A DNA stretch of 64,000 nucleotides, taken from Manihot esculenta. Lineage: Eukaryota; Streptophyta; Magnoliopsida; Malpighiales; Euphorbiaceae. Position numbers and translations under genes: made by a program. Shown here piece by piece: positions 48,497 through 61,800 of this stretch. The stretch spans positions 1,761,001-1,825,000 of the forward strand of contig NC_035164.2 in NCBI RefSeq assembly GCF_001659605.2, in the 5' to 3' direction. The notes under the pieces were generated by a model. That model saw only the letters and a list, made by a program, of their open reading frames with translations, was not told the origin of the DNA and ran no database searches. Every line of letters begins with the position of its first letter. Position 1 is the stretch's first letter.

Positions 48497-51224
48497 TCAT
48501 TCTGTCCTGCGCATTTTGGTATTAAGTGGAACTTCTTTGTAGGATTGCACCTTCTCAACTGCTCGGCGAACCGGTCTGTCCAGTGAAGATCTTTCTGCCA
48601 CTTGTGCTTCATTTTCTGGGTCAAAATTTTCTTCCTTCATAACAGATGAAGGACACTGAGCTTTTAGACCCTTTTCCTGCATTGGATTATCTAGTGGATG
48701 AGTGATTGGGAATTTTGCCTCTTCAATCTCAAACAAGTTCTCCATGGAAAGCTCTTGTTCCTGGGATTTGAACCTCGCAGATTGCCTTCTCAAACAACGC
48801 CTGCACAGATGAAAATGTATATCTGAAACTACAGAACTGAATTTTGAAGAAGTTTTCCATTTAGACATTTCCAAGTTTCAACGCAAATCAAACGTATCAA
48901 TTCACTGCTACGTGGCATAGGAACAATGCATTCGACGCTAAAAGTATTAAACTTAGTTATGTTAGACATTATGACTGTCGAACTTGATTACACCCTAATC
49001 TTATAAATACTTGTCCTACAACCATGAATTTTTAATATTTTTTCTTTCCACATGAATCTCAAAAAAGCTCGGAATATGCAACTTTGTGCGGAAACCTAGC
49101 AGACTCACCTTTTGCTTTCAAGCTTCTCTTTTTCCATGCCCTGTCTGGAAGTAGTAGAAGGGCCCATAGCTGCAAGTATTTTGAAATTTCCATAATGTCA
49201 GTAACCATTACCAAGAAGAAAAGAAGTATATTCAGATTAGCTATTTTAGCTCAAAATGATTACATTGACTTCTTGCTGGTCGCCTTCTGACACGATTGCC
49301 AGGCTCTGTATTGTTATTACTTCTGCTTCCTTGAAAAAACAAGATATGAAGAGGTCAAGTGATAGGTGAAAAATTTTCAAAATTATTGATGGCACTAAAT
49401 AGATTTGTGGAGATTCACCTGGGAGCCAGTCTTCTGATTTATAATTTCTGCTTTTCCCTGCACAACAACACTAATTTATTTCAATTACTTTCAAGCCTAA
49501 ATATATTTTCTCTGCGAAACTTTCCTATTCAACTTGAAGTTGCTATTAATTTCTTCAAGATATATCCTCACAGATGTCACATTCTGCTGAAAATATTGAG
49601 TTTTAATTTCCTGAAGCCTGAATACATGAATTCCAAGCCTCAAGGGCGTTGTAGTTTTTGAGGAATAAACATATAGTATTCTTTTCCTTCGTGATTTCAA
49701 TTCTCTAATTCAATAATCTTTTTTTTTTTTCATTCTAGATATAAAAAGATCACTATTTTTTTCCGTCAAAGAATGGAAAGTGAAACTAACCTCTTGCTCT
49801 AAATTCTTTGCTTTAAGCAAGGCAACCTTGCATACAAGTTCATGTTGCAGTGACTTCAGCTGGAACAATAATATACCAATTTCTTGAGTTGGACATAAAT
49901 AAAAGATAACTCAAGCAAGTAGTTGGGATTTGGAGCAGAGTTCAAGTTACCTTTTCTCTTCCTAAATTAAGCTCTTGTCAAAGCAATAAAATGTAGTTAA
50001 ATATCAGTGAGAATCAAATTAGTCTAGAAATAATCTTAGCTTTGAATTTTAATGAGTAAGGAAAAACTGACTGCCAACATCTGACTGTTTGCTTGAGCAA
50101 GATTCCAATTCTGCAGCTGTAGTTTCTGATAACGCATTCTCAGATTCCTCAGTTGATTATCACTTAGTGCTATGATTTTACTGTCCAATCCAAAATTAAG
50201 AAAAACATCCAAATCCATCCAAAATGGGCAGTGCAAGAATCTAGCTAATACTAATGGGAACTCAGAACTTAGACCTGAAATCTTCAAAGATAACTCTAGT
50301 ACCATTGATTAAGAGCTAATTGGTGTTTTAATCCAACTAAAGCTAATTGTTTCAGACATCACATCTTCAGATACTAACCTAGTACTAATGGAGTTAACTT
50401 TATTTGGTGTGTTTATCCAATTCTTTTTTATTTATCAACAACTAAAAGGTAATTTAACGCATAGCATACTCATGAGGTTTAGTAAAATCTACAACTTAGT
50501 CTCTAAGTTTTTAGTAGTAAATAATTTAGTTCTTTAGCTTTTGTTTTATTAACAAAATAGTCATTCTATTAATTTTATCATTAGTTAACATTAAATTGAA
50601 GAAGAAACTAAAAAATAAAGGGACTAAATTGTTACAAATATTAAAATTTTAAGGATTAAATTGTTACAAATTATTAAAATTAAAAGAATTAAACTATTAT
50701 AAAATAAAATTTAAATGACTAAATTAATTGTAAATTTTAATAAACTAACTATTTTGTTAATAAAATAAAACATCAAGACTAAATTGTTTATCAATAAAAT
50801 GACAGGGATTAAGTTGCAAGCTTTATTAAACCTCATGGACTATTTTAGAACAAAGGAAGAAAAGGAAATAACTGTCTAAGGATACTCTCTCTCCACAACA
50901 AACAGAATTAGCGTCGCTTTTTCCTGTCAAAAGAAAATGATAATCCAAAGCAAACCCACATCACAGGAACAAGAAATTCACGTTACAGAGATGAAATTTT
51001 GAATAAAGGCCGCTAGAAGTTTGATAAAATCCCAAATAATTTATTTCTCAGACCCATAAAAACCCTTGTACCTTAAGAAGCTGATTAATCAAATCCTCTG
51101 TGGAGTTTGGAATGGGAGGCTGCTTTTCGTCGAGGCCAACCAAAGTGTGTTGCGACTGAGGATTGGTAATGTCAGAGAGCCTGCTCTTTACTATGCTTCC
51201 AAATGCTGATGATCTCTTCGCCAT
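48497..51224 (-). CDS. SGO: Shugoshin-like cohesin protector, with apparent splice and frame lesions
   Basis: Minus-strand exons by homology: 51224-51072, 50923-50886, 50180-50072, about 49974-49951, 49859-49791, 49457-49419, 49329-49264, 49169-49109, 48800-48497. The N-terminal part carries the family coiled coil (LRNLRMRYQKLQLQNWNLAQ ... LKSLQHELVCKVALLKAKN) and the C-terminus the basic motif RRAVEKVQSYKEVPLN that binds nucleosomes. Shugoshins shield centromeric cohesin from separase via PP2A. Two oddities: exon 4 should open with GAG, but the base before it is A, so the AG acceptor lies one base late; and exon 7 is 66 nt where 67 are needed to link exon 6 (phase 0) to exon 8 (phase 1). Without a correction the frame ends early in exon 9. 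It may be a new pseudogene, a sequence error, or use other sites. MAKRSS was taken as start; MMKGER six codons earlier is possible. Confidence 0.82.
50461..50850. repeat. Inverted-repeat MITE in shugoshin intron 2
   Basis: The ends CATGAGGTTTAGTAAAATC (left) and, reversed, CATGAGGTTTAATAAAGC (right) continue inward as complementary stretches, including TTAGTC/TTAATC, and TTTTGTTTTATTAACAAAATAG against ATGTTTTATTTTATTAACAAAATAG. The interior is AT-rich. Boundaries are approximate and the target duplication is not clear. Confidence 0.65.
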
Positions 51225-52884
51225 TCTTTCACCTTTCATCATTATCTAACCATTACATTCAAGAATCTGTAGTTCTGCAAAATTGAAGATTCCCCAGAAA
51301 TGAAGATGAAATATAAAGGTAAAGAAGGGAATTCGGGTATAATAAGGGTTTCGCTTTCAGGGTTTGCAATAAAATTTGAGAAGAAAAGGTTCTCAACTAC
51401 TTATAATTGAAATTGAATCATGGAGGAACAGCTGAAATGAGGAAATCTCTGTCAAACTGGACTGTGTAATTAAGATTTTATTCAAAGAAAATGAGACAGG
51501 GAGAGAGAGGGGGCGAAGGAGACAAAAATGAAAAGAAGAGGTAAAGAGAGAAGAAATTGAAGGCAAAGACGGTAGGAAGTAAGTGGAGGCTGGAAGTATT
51601 AACGGCTTTCCAAAGCTGAGCTGTCCAGAAGGCGGACCTCCCGAACCTGATTTTAAAATTCCGAACCTTTTTTTTTTGTATTTTCTTATTTCAAAAATTT
51701 TGTGCCATTCAACATTTTATTTCTGTAATTTAATTATTAAAATTTTCTTTACATGTTTGATTGGGAAAAAAAATAGAAAGATAAGGAAGTGAATCATATA
51801 CTAGAAAGCTCAATGGTTTCCTGATTTTTAGACAATTTGTTGATTAATTATCATTCTTTTTATCTCTTTGTAAGGAAATTATCATTTTCCAGGAAATTTG
51901 GAAGCTTGTCTCCATTTAGGATTGTATTTCAGTAATTTGTCCATCTCTCGAGATTTAAGAAGAGAACAAGCACATAATGCATTGCAAGCAAGCCTGTACA
52001 AGGTTATATTCATCCTCTTTACCAGCTAGAGCACATTCTCTGCAGCAACCAATCACTATGTTCAATCATAGCCCTGATTTGAAACAAAGGTATCTCTGCA
52101 AAAACAGTGACTACCATCTACTACAGAAAAACTGATGGTACAAGTACTCCCTAACTCCAAAAGGCAAATTTGCCGACAACCCTCCATGCCTTATCACAAC
52201 CCAAAAAATAAGTCACTTGTGGGTCCTGAGAAAGGAGGCTGCCTTGTACTAGTGGTCCAGTTTAGTGCTAAAATAGTAGCTCTTACACCCGAATAACTCA
52301 AAAAGGAGGTTGCTTTCTACAACCTTCAACATCCTTGTTTGTGGCTTCAAATTCATTTACATAGAGCTGCCCTGTAAACGTAAAATTCTGTTAATTGCAC
52401 TGAAGCAGCAGTTTATGCATCTTATATACATATATATATATACATATGAGTGAGACTAATGAAAAAGACGAGACCATGACTAATTGCAAATGCAGTGGGA
52501 TATCACTGCAACACCATCAAAACCTTTTCCATGAGGGAGATGAGAGACTATAGTTCCCTAACATGAAGAGTTTTTCACCACCCATAAGGCCAGAAGCTGT
52601 CAATGCGCCACAAAACTTGGAGAAATTGGGTTTTTAAAATATCACTACTTACAACTAGAACTCTTAAAACATCACCTAACCAGTGGATACAGGAGTCAAT
52701 TGTTACCAGTCACAATTCATTGTATTTCCCCAACAACCCAGCATCTATCCCTTACTTTCCTTTTAAAACGAGCATAGATGTATGTGCATAAATTAGACTT
52801 GAATGAATAATCTAGAAATAATAATAGATGATAAGAAAAGCACTATATCTTCTTGGCTGGTTAAGAACACATACTTGGTAATAA
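51225..52884. other. Shugoshin upstream region and 3' flank of the next gene
   Basis: 51225-51600 holds the likely 5' UTR/promoter of shugoshin with GA-rich stretches near 51500-51560. 52330-52884 is probably 3' UTR of the minus-strand gene ending at 52885. The middle shows no gene. Confidence 0.5.
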
Positions 52885-55800
52885 TTATTTCTTTGTTGTG
52901 CCATGTAGAAGATATGAAGCTTTGGTGCGAACCTGAAACACATAAAGAACTCTGTCGATGAAAACGACCTCAGGTGTACAGACACAAGAATATTTAGCTG
53001 CATACCTTAGACGCGTAAGACCTCAAATCTGTGCCGTTGATTTGGCATGAACAGTTCCGCAGAAAAACTCCCCACATTTCATAGATGACTGGCTCAAGTT
53101 CCAATGATGGATTGGACAAGAGCCAGTTCTCGGTCAAAACCAGGTAAATGTACATCTTGAAAAAATCACAATTTTTGTCTTTCACATTAATTGATATGAG
53201 CATGTTCAGGATATCTACTTCATCAGTGACCTGAGGAGCATGGCAAAAGTGACACTGGTAAGTAACTTTTACTTTGGCCCAAGACAAATAGAGTTAGAAA
53301 TGGAAAACAGTGAACTCATTCAATTTGTCAAAAGTTGTTCTATTTGACAAAAATAGTGAAATCTTAACACACTGCAAAATAAAATGCCATTGACTCTAGG
53401 TTAATCAGAAAATTAAGGCACCTGTGTTCCCAATCAATGACATGATGTTATGCATTTAATCAAGAGAAGTTTAAAGGCAAAACTGATATAACTGGTAATA
53501 AATAATTCAATCAACACGAAGCCAACTGAGGCTGGACACATAGAGAAGAAGAAACTTGCAGATGCAGTTAATGATAGAAGTCACCACAAAGATAAAAGAA
53601 TAAGTATTAATAATTTCTCAACAGGATCTAAACATGTGAACTAAAGGAAAACAAACACAGGCTACCTTATGATCAAAACAAGCAAGCAGAATCTGATAAG
53701 AAACTGCACTTCGGAGGTTATTACTACGAGTAACTACTCCTGAAATACACTCCACAGATCGCAAGCAGTTCAAATCCATGGGAATTCTGCACAGAATCAA
53801 TAATGCTGAAAATAAGATAAACGAATCAAGAAAATATTTGTTCCTAGTCAATTTATAGGATATTACCTTTAGCTTATGCTAACCATGCCAAACTTGTCCA
53901 AAGGTTGCATTGATCAAAAGCCACAATAAAATAGAAGTATCTTAGAGTTTATTTATTTGCATGTAAAAGATCAAGAAGCATGCAGACATCATGGAATAAT
54001 TTCTGGCTTTAAAAACATTGATTAAATTAAAGAAAACAAATAAACACGCACATAGAAAAGTGCACAACTAAATTGCAGTCTTAAATTTACACCATTACCC
54101 AGCAAATATCCCAATATAGATGCACAAGAAAAAATATGTATCTATACTTCTGGTCACAATATAACCACAGCTGTTTACATTCAGAAACTGCTATAACATA
54201 AATAAATGAAAGAAAAACCACAGAATGTAATGATAAACAAATCAGTTTATCTTATATATAAATATAATGAGCTCCAAGATTCCCAATAATGGCATATTTA
54301 AAGTGATATAAAGAGACAACAATGGAGGGAAGAAAACTGAACAACTACCTGCAAGAAAGAGTCCTTGCTATTTTCTCACAGCTGGTACTCCATTCCTTGT
54401 CTGTGAAGTAACTGATAGCTGATTGCATACATTTATTCAAAAGCACCTGCAGACCTTGAAGTTGGCGATCTAAAGATAGACAAATAAGGAATTTAACCAA
54501 CTCTTCAGCTTCTGAAGCTGAAAAGATCGGTTGTTTACTCCTGCAAAGAAAAATAAAATTGGGTTGATCTTAAAAGATCAGCAATAATTATTCAACTGAG
54601 TAGTAGCATTTATAGACTTCACCTTACAAGTGAACACACCGATGCTTAGAGTGAAGCAGACTAATTTATATTCAAATCTGTCACATACCTCACAAGACAA
54701 CATGCAGTAGTAAATTTGATCCAGTCTCTAATATTTTTAGGTGGTCCTCTACCACCAGAATCTGAAAGAGATACCACGCACTATGAGTTGGAAAACCACA
54801 TTAATTTAAGAATACCAATTTACTGATACAGCAAATATGAATGGAAAATCCATCATTTCACTCAATGAACTCCTGCAATCTACTTCAGTGAAAGCACCAG
54901 GGAAAAAATAAGTCTACACTCACAACATGCAACACCCAAAACAGTGAAAAGAAGGCAAGAAATATGTTATGGTCCCTAGAATAGGATCTGGTCATGGGTC
55001 GATTGAGTGGAAAAATGGAGTTAATGGATGAGTATGGAATCAGGTTTTTCTTTTTTCGACCTACGATGAAGGTTGTATAAGCTCACTAAGAGAGAACTTG
55101 AAAATCTCGAGTTTACTCAAAAAAATTTTTTGCAAAATTCTATTATGTATCCTTAATAAATTTAGGGCACTTAAATAGCAAATAGAAGAGATAACCTCTT
55201 CCTACAAACATGGAGGCAGCTCAATCATGTTGCAAGAAAACAAGAATTTCTCAACTGCTCTGTTTAGTGGCTTTGTCATCTTGCATTTCAATGTGCGAAT
55301 CTCTTATATATTAGTAAGGATCTACTAACAAAATATTGGTAAGACTATTTGATAGAGCAAAAGCGGAAATATGAATACTCCTCAAAAAATAGCGTAATGC
55401 AACTAAGTTTCTACTACAATGAAGGTTGAGAGAGGAAAACTGAAATTCATATCATTCAACAAGTCACTTTAGCTAATATACTAAGAAGAAAGAAAGAAAA
55501 TAACAGGAAACTTACAAGTAATTGCCAGCTATCACTAGCTCGCAAAATTAAACTTAGCTAACTAAAACCTGTAATTAGGCAACTAAAATACAGTACTAGC
55601 TAAAGTTCAAGAAAAAAAAAAAGCTGAAAACTTCAATTGATTACTCTTCGACAACTCTTTTAACTCCTCTTTAGCTTGCTTCGTAGTTTTTTTTATTCCA
55701 AGAGGGCATATTATCATATAAGTTGATCAACTGTCTTCAACTTCCAAAGCATGTGCACTATATTGTTATTACACAACAGTGATTCATTAAAATGCTTGTT

Positions 55801-58800
55801 CACTCTACAACACATGATACTCAAGCCCAGTCGACATCAATTGAAAAGGAACTTGGAAGGTGACTATCACATATACCTGAAGGAATAAGAAAGTCAATAA
55901 GTGATAGATATAGTGGAATTTTAAGCAAATAAATAAGTGACAGTGTGACAGCTGTAATTGGAGGGAAAAGTTGTTAAGTTGTTAAACTCTGATTCTTGTA
56001 TAAATGGGAGAGTGATGTAACAGGCTGGATATGAATGAAATACAATCATTATTTTCCCCCAAATATTTAATTTTCTTCTCTCATCTTTACCTAATTCTCT
56101 TCTCACCTCATCCTTCTTCTTGACTAGGAGAACAGGAGAAGCATAGGGGTTGGTACTAGGTTGAATGATTTCACTTTATAACATTTCATCTATCAGTCTT
56201 TCTATCTCCTTTTTCTGGAAATGAGGATTAGGATCTAATATTGACTGGTTCAGCATTGGAAAGCAATGGAATGAAATGATTGTGAGATCTGAATGGAGAA
56301 AGTGACTTAGGTTTTTCAAACAGGTCACTGTACTCACTCAACAGACCTTGCAGAGCCACAAAAAATTCCTCAGTGCCTATTGGAAGTCTCAGATTGGGAC
56401 CATAACTGCCCCCCTAGACATTTTCCTCCCCAGGCATTTGCTGAACACATAATAAGGGTGTAACAAAATCTGCACTATGCTCCTCCCTCCTTGCAAAATC
56501 GCTGTCTTTCCATCCTGTTAAATTTGAGCCAGACCTAACTCACCCCAAAAATTAGCTCAAGGGGGAGGACTGAGGAGTGCCTATGACCCATGTAAGGGGC
56601 ACGTTACCCCTTTCCACAATCGATGTAGGATTCAACATACTCCCTCACATCCAGAATTTTACTGGTTCATGACATATTTATAGGAGGCCCAACATCGGAT
56701 GGGGTGACTCTAATACCACACGTCACAGGCGCTCTTGAGCACTAGGCCTATGCGGCACTTGGACTGGCGCCAACGAGGTTATAGCCTGCGAAATTCAGCC
56801 TATCGAGAAGTCTTATCACACTGACTGGTTTCGCCCTGCCTTGGGCTCATCAAGGGAGCTTCTCCAGCTCCTGACCAGTGTATGCAGGAATGGTGCCCAC
56901 ACACAACGGCCCTTCTGAGCAACTCCCCACCCAATCTTCACGGCAACATCTTCCCCAGCATGGTGTTGCACATCTCTAGAATTTATGGACGTGACACTCT
57001 CCTCCACTCAAACCATGCTTGCCCTCGAGCATGTCTGCAATTAAGCACTTTGATCCCAGCATTGTTCCTCCGAAGTGACACTCCTCCACTCAAGCTACGA
57101 GCGCAACGAGCCAAAGGGGACGTCCCAATCCCGTCAGAACGCAAGCTTTACCTGCCGTGCCCCACCCTCTGAGGCACCCGAGGAACCCTATCCTCACTCA
57201 TACATTTGCTCCGCAACTTGCTCTGGACACCACCATCACTTAGTGAGTCCGATATAACACCTCGGTGCGTGTAACGTCAATCCTTGCTCCATCCACCAAG
57301 GAAGCTCAACTCAACTACGCACATAGCCACTCTGCTCAATCCCCACAACAGGAAAGACAACTCCTCTCCTCTATTCTTCCAGGATCGTCAGTGCCATGCA
57401 AACTCACCTTGAAAGCTAGCTCAAGGGGAAGGAGTGCCTATTGGTCATATAAGGAGCACATTACCCCTTTTCACAACCGATGTAGGATTCAACACATCCC
57501 TATTAAAGCTTATTGTAGATTGTTGGTAATCAAATAGGACAAGGATTATGAACCTTCATCTAATCCACTCCCAAAATAATATCAAAACTTCCTATAGGAA
57601 GTACCTTCAAATCATACTGAAATGAATTACCTGTATTTTCTAGTGGAAATTTGGAGTAATACTATCACTTTCCCCCTTCCCATCTGCTACAATTACAAAA
57701 ATTTCAAGCATCAAAACCAACGGAATCTTCAACTCCTCGTCAACCTTTTTATCAAGGAAGCTATGTGTACCACCACTATCCACCAAACTTATTAATTCCA
57801 TATTCTTATACTGACTCACAATCCTTATGGTTTCTGAATTCTAATCCCTGGCTACCATCTAGTGCATGCACATACAGAGTTAACTCACCTTGCACTTCCT
57901 CTTCCTTTAATACCTCATGCCACTCCTCTCCTTTTTCTGTCTTCATTCTAGCAGCCCCTCCTTCCTTACCTTGCACTTTAAATGCCATTAATGACTTTGG
58001 TTTACATTGGTGGCCCCGAAACTACTTGTCTCCACATCTGAAACAAGGTCTAGGTTGTGATTGTCTAACAAGGGTAGAGTTGGTGGTGGTGGAAGCAATT
58101 GGGCTATTTTTTGTATTGATCTGCTTGACAAAAGATTGGCCACTGGTAGGACTAATTTTCTATAATGGATTGGTTTTATTCAGACAGAAATTCAAATCTG
58201 AAATTGGAAGTTTAGGAGCATAAGTAAAATTTTGGTTGAGGAAGTTGGATTTTTGGCCGAAAGGTTTTATAATAAGGAGGCATTCTCTTGGTATTGATAA
58301 GAAATTGTTTTTGAAATTTGGCCACCCGAAAAGCATGAGCAAAGTTTGTAGGCTTCAACATCCTTGTTATGGGTCTAATATCATCTCTTAAGCTTCCCAT
58401 GAACACAGCGAGGAAGTAAAGTTCTCCTAGACTAGGCATTACCCTCTCTAGCCTAATCCGGAGATCTTCAAACTTGTCTTGATATTCTTCTATAGTTCCC
58501 TCTTGTCTAATCCTCATAAATTCTTCTACAACATCCTCCAATCCTTCCTCTCCAAACCTACTACATAACTCCCTTTCAAAAGCCTCCCAATTATGTGGCC
58601 CTTCCTCCTTAATCCAATTATGGCACCAAGCATCCACCCTATCCATCAAAAACAAACTTGCTACTCTAACCATTTGCTCTTTTGACACTCCACACAATTC
58701 AAAATACTTGATACATTTTCTAATCCAAGCCCTAGACTCCTTGTCCTCAAATGTGACGAGCTTAATTTTAGGGACAAAAGTAGGCTTACCTACAATCTTG

Positions 58801-61800
58801 GCTACCATTCCCACACTATTTGAGTCCTTAGCGGGAGATTTGAAACTCCTGGATTCAAGATTCCTTTGAGCATAGGGAGGATTCCGCGACCACCAAAAGC
58901 TAACGAAGGTATGCCCGTAGCTGCACCTTGCTTGCCACTGCCTTCACAACTACCTCCCATGACTCCTTTATCCCTCTCTAATGCTTCGACTCCAAAAATG
59001 CTTCGCAATTCCTCTAAAATCACATTTCGCACCGCACTCTGCTCGATTTCCTCTCGTAATTCCTCTTTATCTCTTTTCATCATCTCCTGCAATGCCGTAA
59101 TACTCTCCTCCATTTCTATCATTCTTGATTCTTGGTTGATTGCTCCAAATTGAGTCATCTTGCGGCCACTAGATCTCAATTTCTACTAAATTTTGTAGCC
59201 CTCACAAACTGGCTCTGATACTAAATGTCAAGAAATGAGCCTCGACAGAGAGAAAACTAATGAGAATAGGGAAGAAGGATGAGGCGAGAAGAAACAGAAT
59301 TAGGAAGAGTTTTAAGTTGGCTGCCAGGTATTATGGCCCTATACGGTGATTGGCAAAATTGGAGTTGTTGCTTATAAACTCCAGTTGCCACCTAAATCTA
59401 CTGTTCACCCTGTTTTTCATGTGTCACTTTTGATAAGAAAGGTGGGTGATGAGAATGTGGCTATCCATGAATTGTCTGCTTATCAGGAAGATGAAGTTTT
59501 GATTTATCCTGAAGCTATTTTGAAGAAGAGGACTATTCTAAAGCAAGGTAAAAGAGTTTCTCAGGAATTAATCAAGTGGTCTCAGTTGTTTGCTAAAGAG
59601 GCCACTTGGGAAGATCAAACCTTTCTTTTGTCTCAGTTTCTTGAGTTTGTGTCTTCTTGGGGACAAAAAGACTCTGTTGGGGAAGCTATTGTGACATATA
59701 TCCAAAGGAATAAGAAAGTCAATATGTGATAAATATAGTGGAATTTTAAGCAAATAAATAAGTGACAGTGTGATAGTGTGACAGCCGTAATTGGAGGGAA
59801 AAGTTATTAGAGTTGTTAGACTAATAGACTCTGATTCTTGTATAAATGGGAGAGTGATGTAACATGCTGGATATGAATGACATACAATCACTATTTTCTC
59901 CCAAATATTTCTGTTTTTTCTCTCATATTTACCTAATTCTCTTCTCACATTATCCTTCTTCCCTATTCTTGTCAGTTTTCTTTGCCGTGGCTCATTCTTT
60001 GACAGTGACATAGAACAAAAAGAAGAGAAACAGAAAGGAAAAAAATAAAATGAAGAAAGAAAAAAACAAAATGCAGAAAAGTAAATGCAATGTGCACTAA
60101 AAAATATAGTAGAAAGACGAGCTTTCCAAGAGCAACATAATTACATATTGGAAAAGGGCATTCAATTATTAGCATTATTCACCTTACATCCTAAAGTCCT
60201 ACTAAGCAAAATAAAAAATAGTAATAATAATAAAAACAGAGGCAAACAACTTGTTCTACCACAAGAAAAGGAAATTTATATCACCAGTTAATAGAGTGCA
60301 TTTTATTTATGATATAGGAAAAATATCGATAAGGTAAGAGAACATAGTCAACATACCCATATTTGACAATTTTGGATGTGAGGAAGAAGTGAATAGAAAA
60401 CCATAAGTATCAAGAGCTCTTTGAAGATCAGAGTAGCTAGGGAACCATTCAATTCTAATGGGCAGCTTCTCAGCCTAATCAAGCATAATGAAGAAAACCA
60501 TGATGATTATATCCCAATATTCACAACTGAAATCTCTATCCAATCACTAAAAGTATAGATGTTCACCTTATTCTCAGGAGAAAGAATGATCCACCAGAAG
60601 TCACATGCAGATGTCCTTAACTCTTCTTTTGACGAATATAACACTAAAAACCCATAGGATGAGATCATGAGAACACAGCCAGCATCAGTAACTACAAAGT
60701 GGACACAAAGGATAAACACTTACTCAAGTTAAAAGTCCATTTAGCTATCAATTTTTCTACATGACAACATGTAGAAACCAATTTTGAGAGCCAGCCATTT
60801 ACCAATAGTCCTTCTAGAAAATTGTCCCCTGTCAGAACATATCAAGGAGATTGGTAGGCATATATTCAAATCAGAAACTTATTTCAAACTGGTAATACAG
60901 AACTCATTAGTAGATAACTGCAAATTCATATCAATATAGGAAAGAAAAAAAGGGGAAAGAATACATCTGGTGAGAGAAAAAAATATTGCAGAGTATGAAA
61001 ATGCTGAATGCATAGGACTATCTAGGAATTCCTTGTTCTTATCCCCACTATAGTAATGATTCCAAATAGGAAATAGGAAAGCAAACCAAAGTAAAATAAA
61101 ATAACAACCATTTTCTATACTCGGTTCAATCAAAGTTTGGAGTTTATTGCTCATAAAAGACTGCAACAAGGCGCAACTTCCAAGCTCAGGAAAAACAAGC
61201 GGTGGTGGGGGTTTCTGTGATTCACATGGAAAAGCCGAAGGAAGATGAATTACAGTTAGTTATCTCAGAGATGAATTATATCCACAAAAAGTAAAAAGGA
61301 GACAGTAGTACAGTAGTACAGTAGTCATCAGAAATAACCTGATCTCCGAAAACCTGCACACCCCATGTGGATATCTCTTCATCATTACTCATTTCTCTCA
61401 TCTATACCAAATATATTATAAAGTCAATTATAAACAGTATACCCAAAATGAAAAAATAAATACAAAAACCTAGATTGGATAAGCTTATAATACCTGATTG
61501 CGGCATTCATTAATTTTTCTTGATAGTAAAGCTTCTTTGCCGCCGTCATCTTCATCAGAATTGTAATTCTTCTTAGCCTTTGCTCGTTTACACTCCCTCT
61601 CAATCACTTTGCTTTTCTCCTTAAAGTAATCAGTCAAAAGTTCATCCAAGCCAATCACTTTCTTCCTGCTTCAGAGTATAACCATAAACATTATGAGGCA
61701 GGACTTTACCCTAAGCGACCAAACAAAACTTAAACTTAAGTCAAACAACCAGATTTGCCTGGAACTTCATTGATAAAAAGGACAGATGCTACTCTCTAAC

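Larger units (their letters stand above)
55865..60004 (+). mobile_element. Gypsy-type LTR element with inverted internal segment, in intron 7
   Basis: Flanked by the 5 bp duplication GTGAC (55860-55864, 60005-60009). LTRs in plus orientation: left, partial, 55865 to about 56122; right, 59690-60004 (TGTGACATAT ... TTTGACA). Between them the integrase end reads plus, but gag, protease and the start of RT read minus, together with the primer binding site (59211-59223) and the missing 3' end of the left LTR (59226-59299, minus). So the core is inverted relative to the LTRs. A TRIM interrupts the inverted part. It lies antisense to the host gene. Confidence 0.82.

Noticed and set aside
56816..57537. 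Open frames in the GC-rich island
   Set aside because: The island is a TRIM with direct terminal repeats and a target duplication; the frames overlap on both strands and match nothing known.
57765..58223. 152-codon plus-strand frame
   Set aside because: It is the shadow of the minus-strand protease and gag end of the inverted retroelement.
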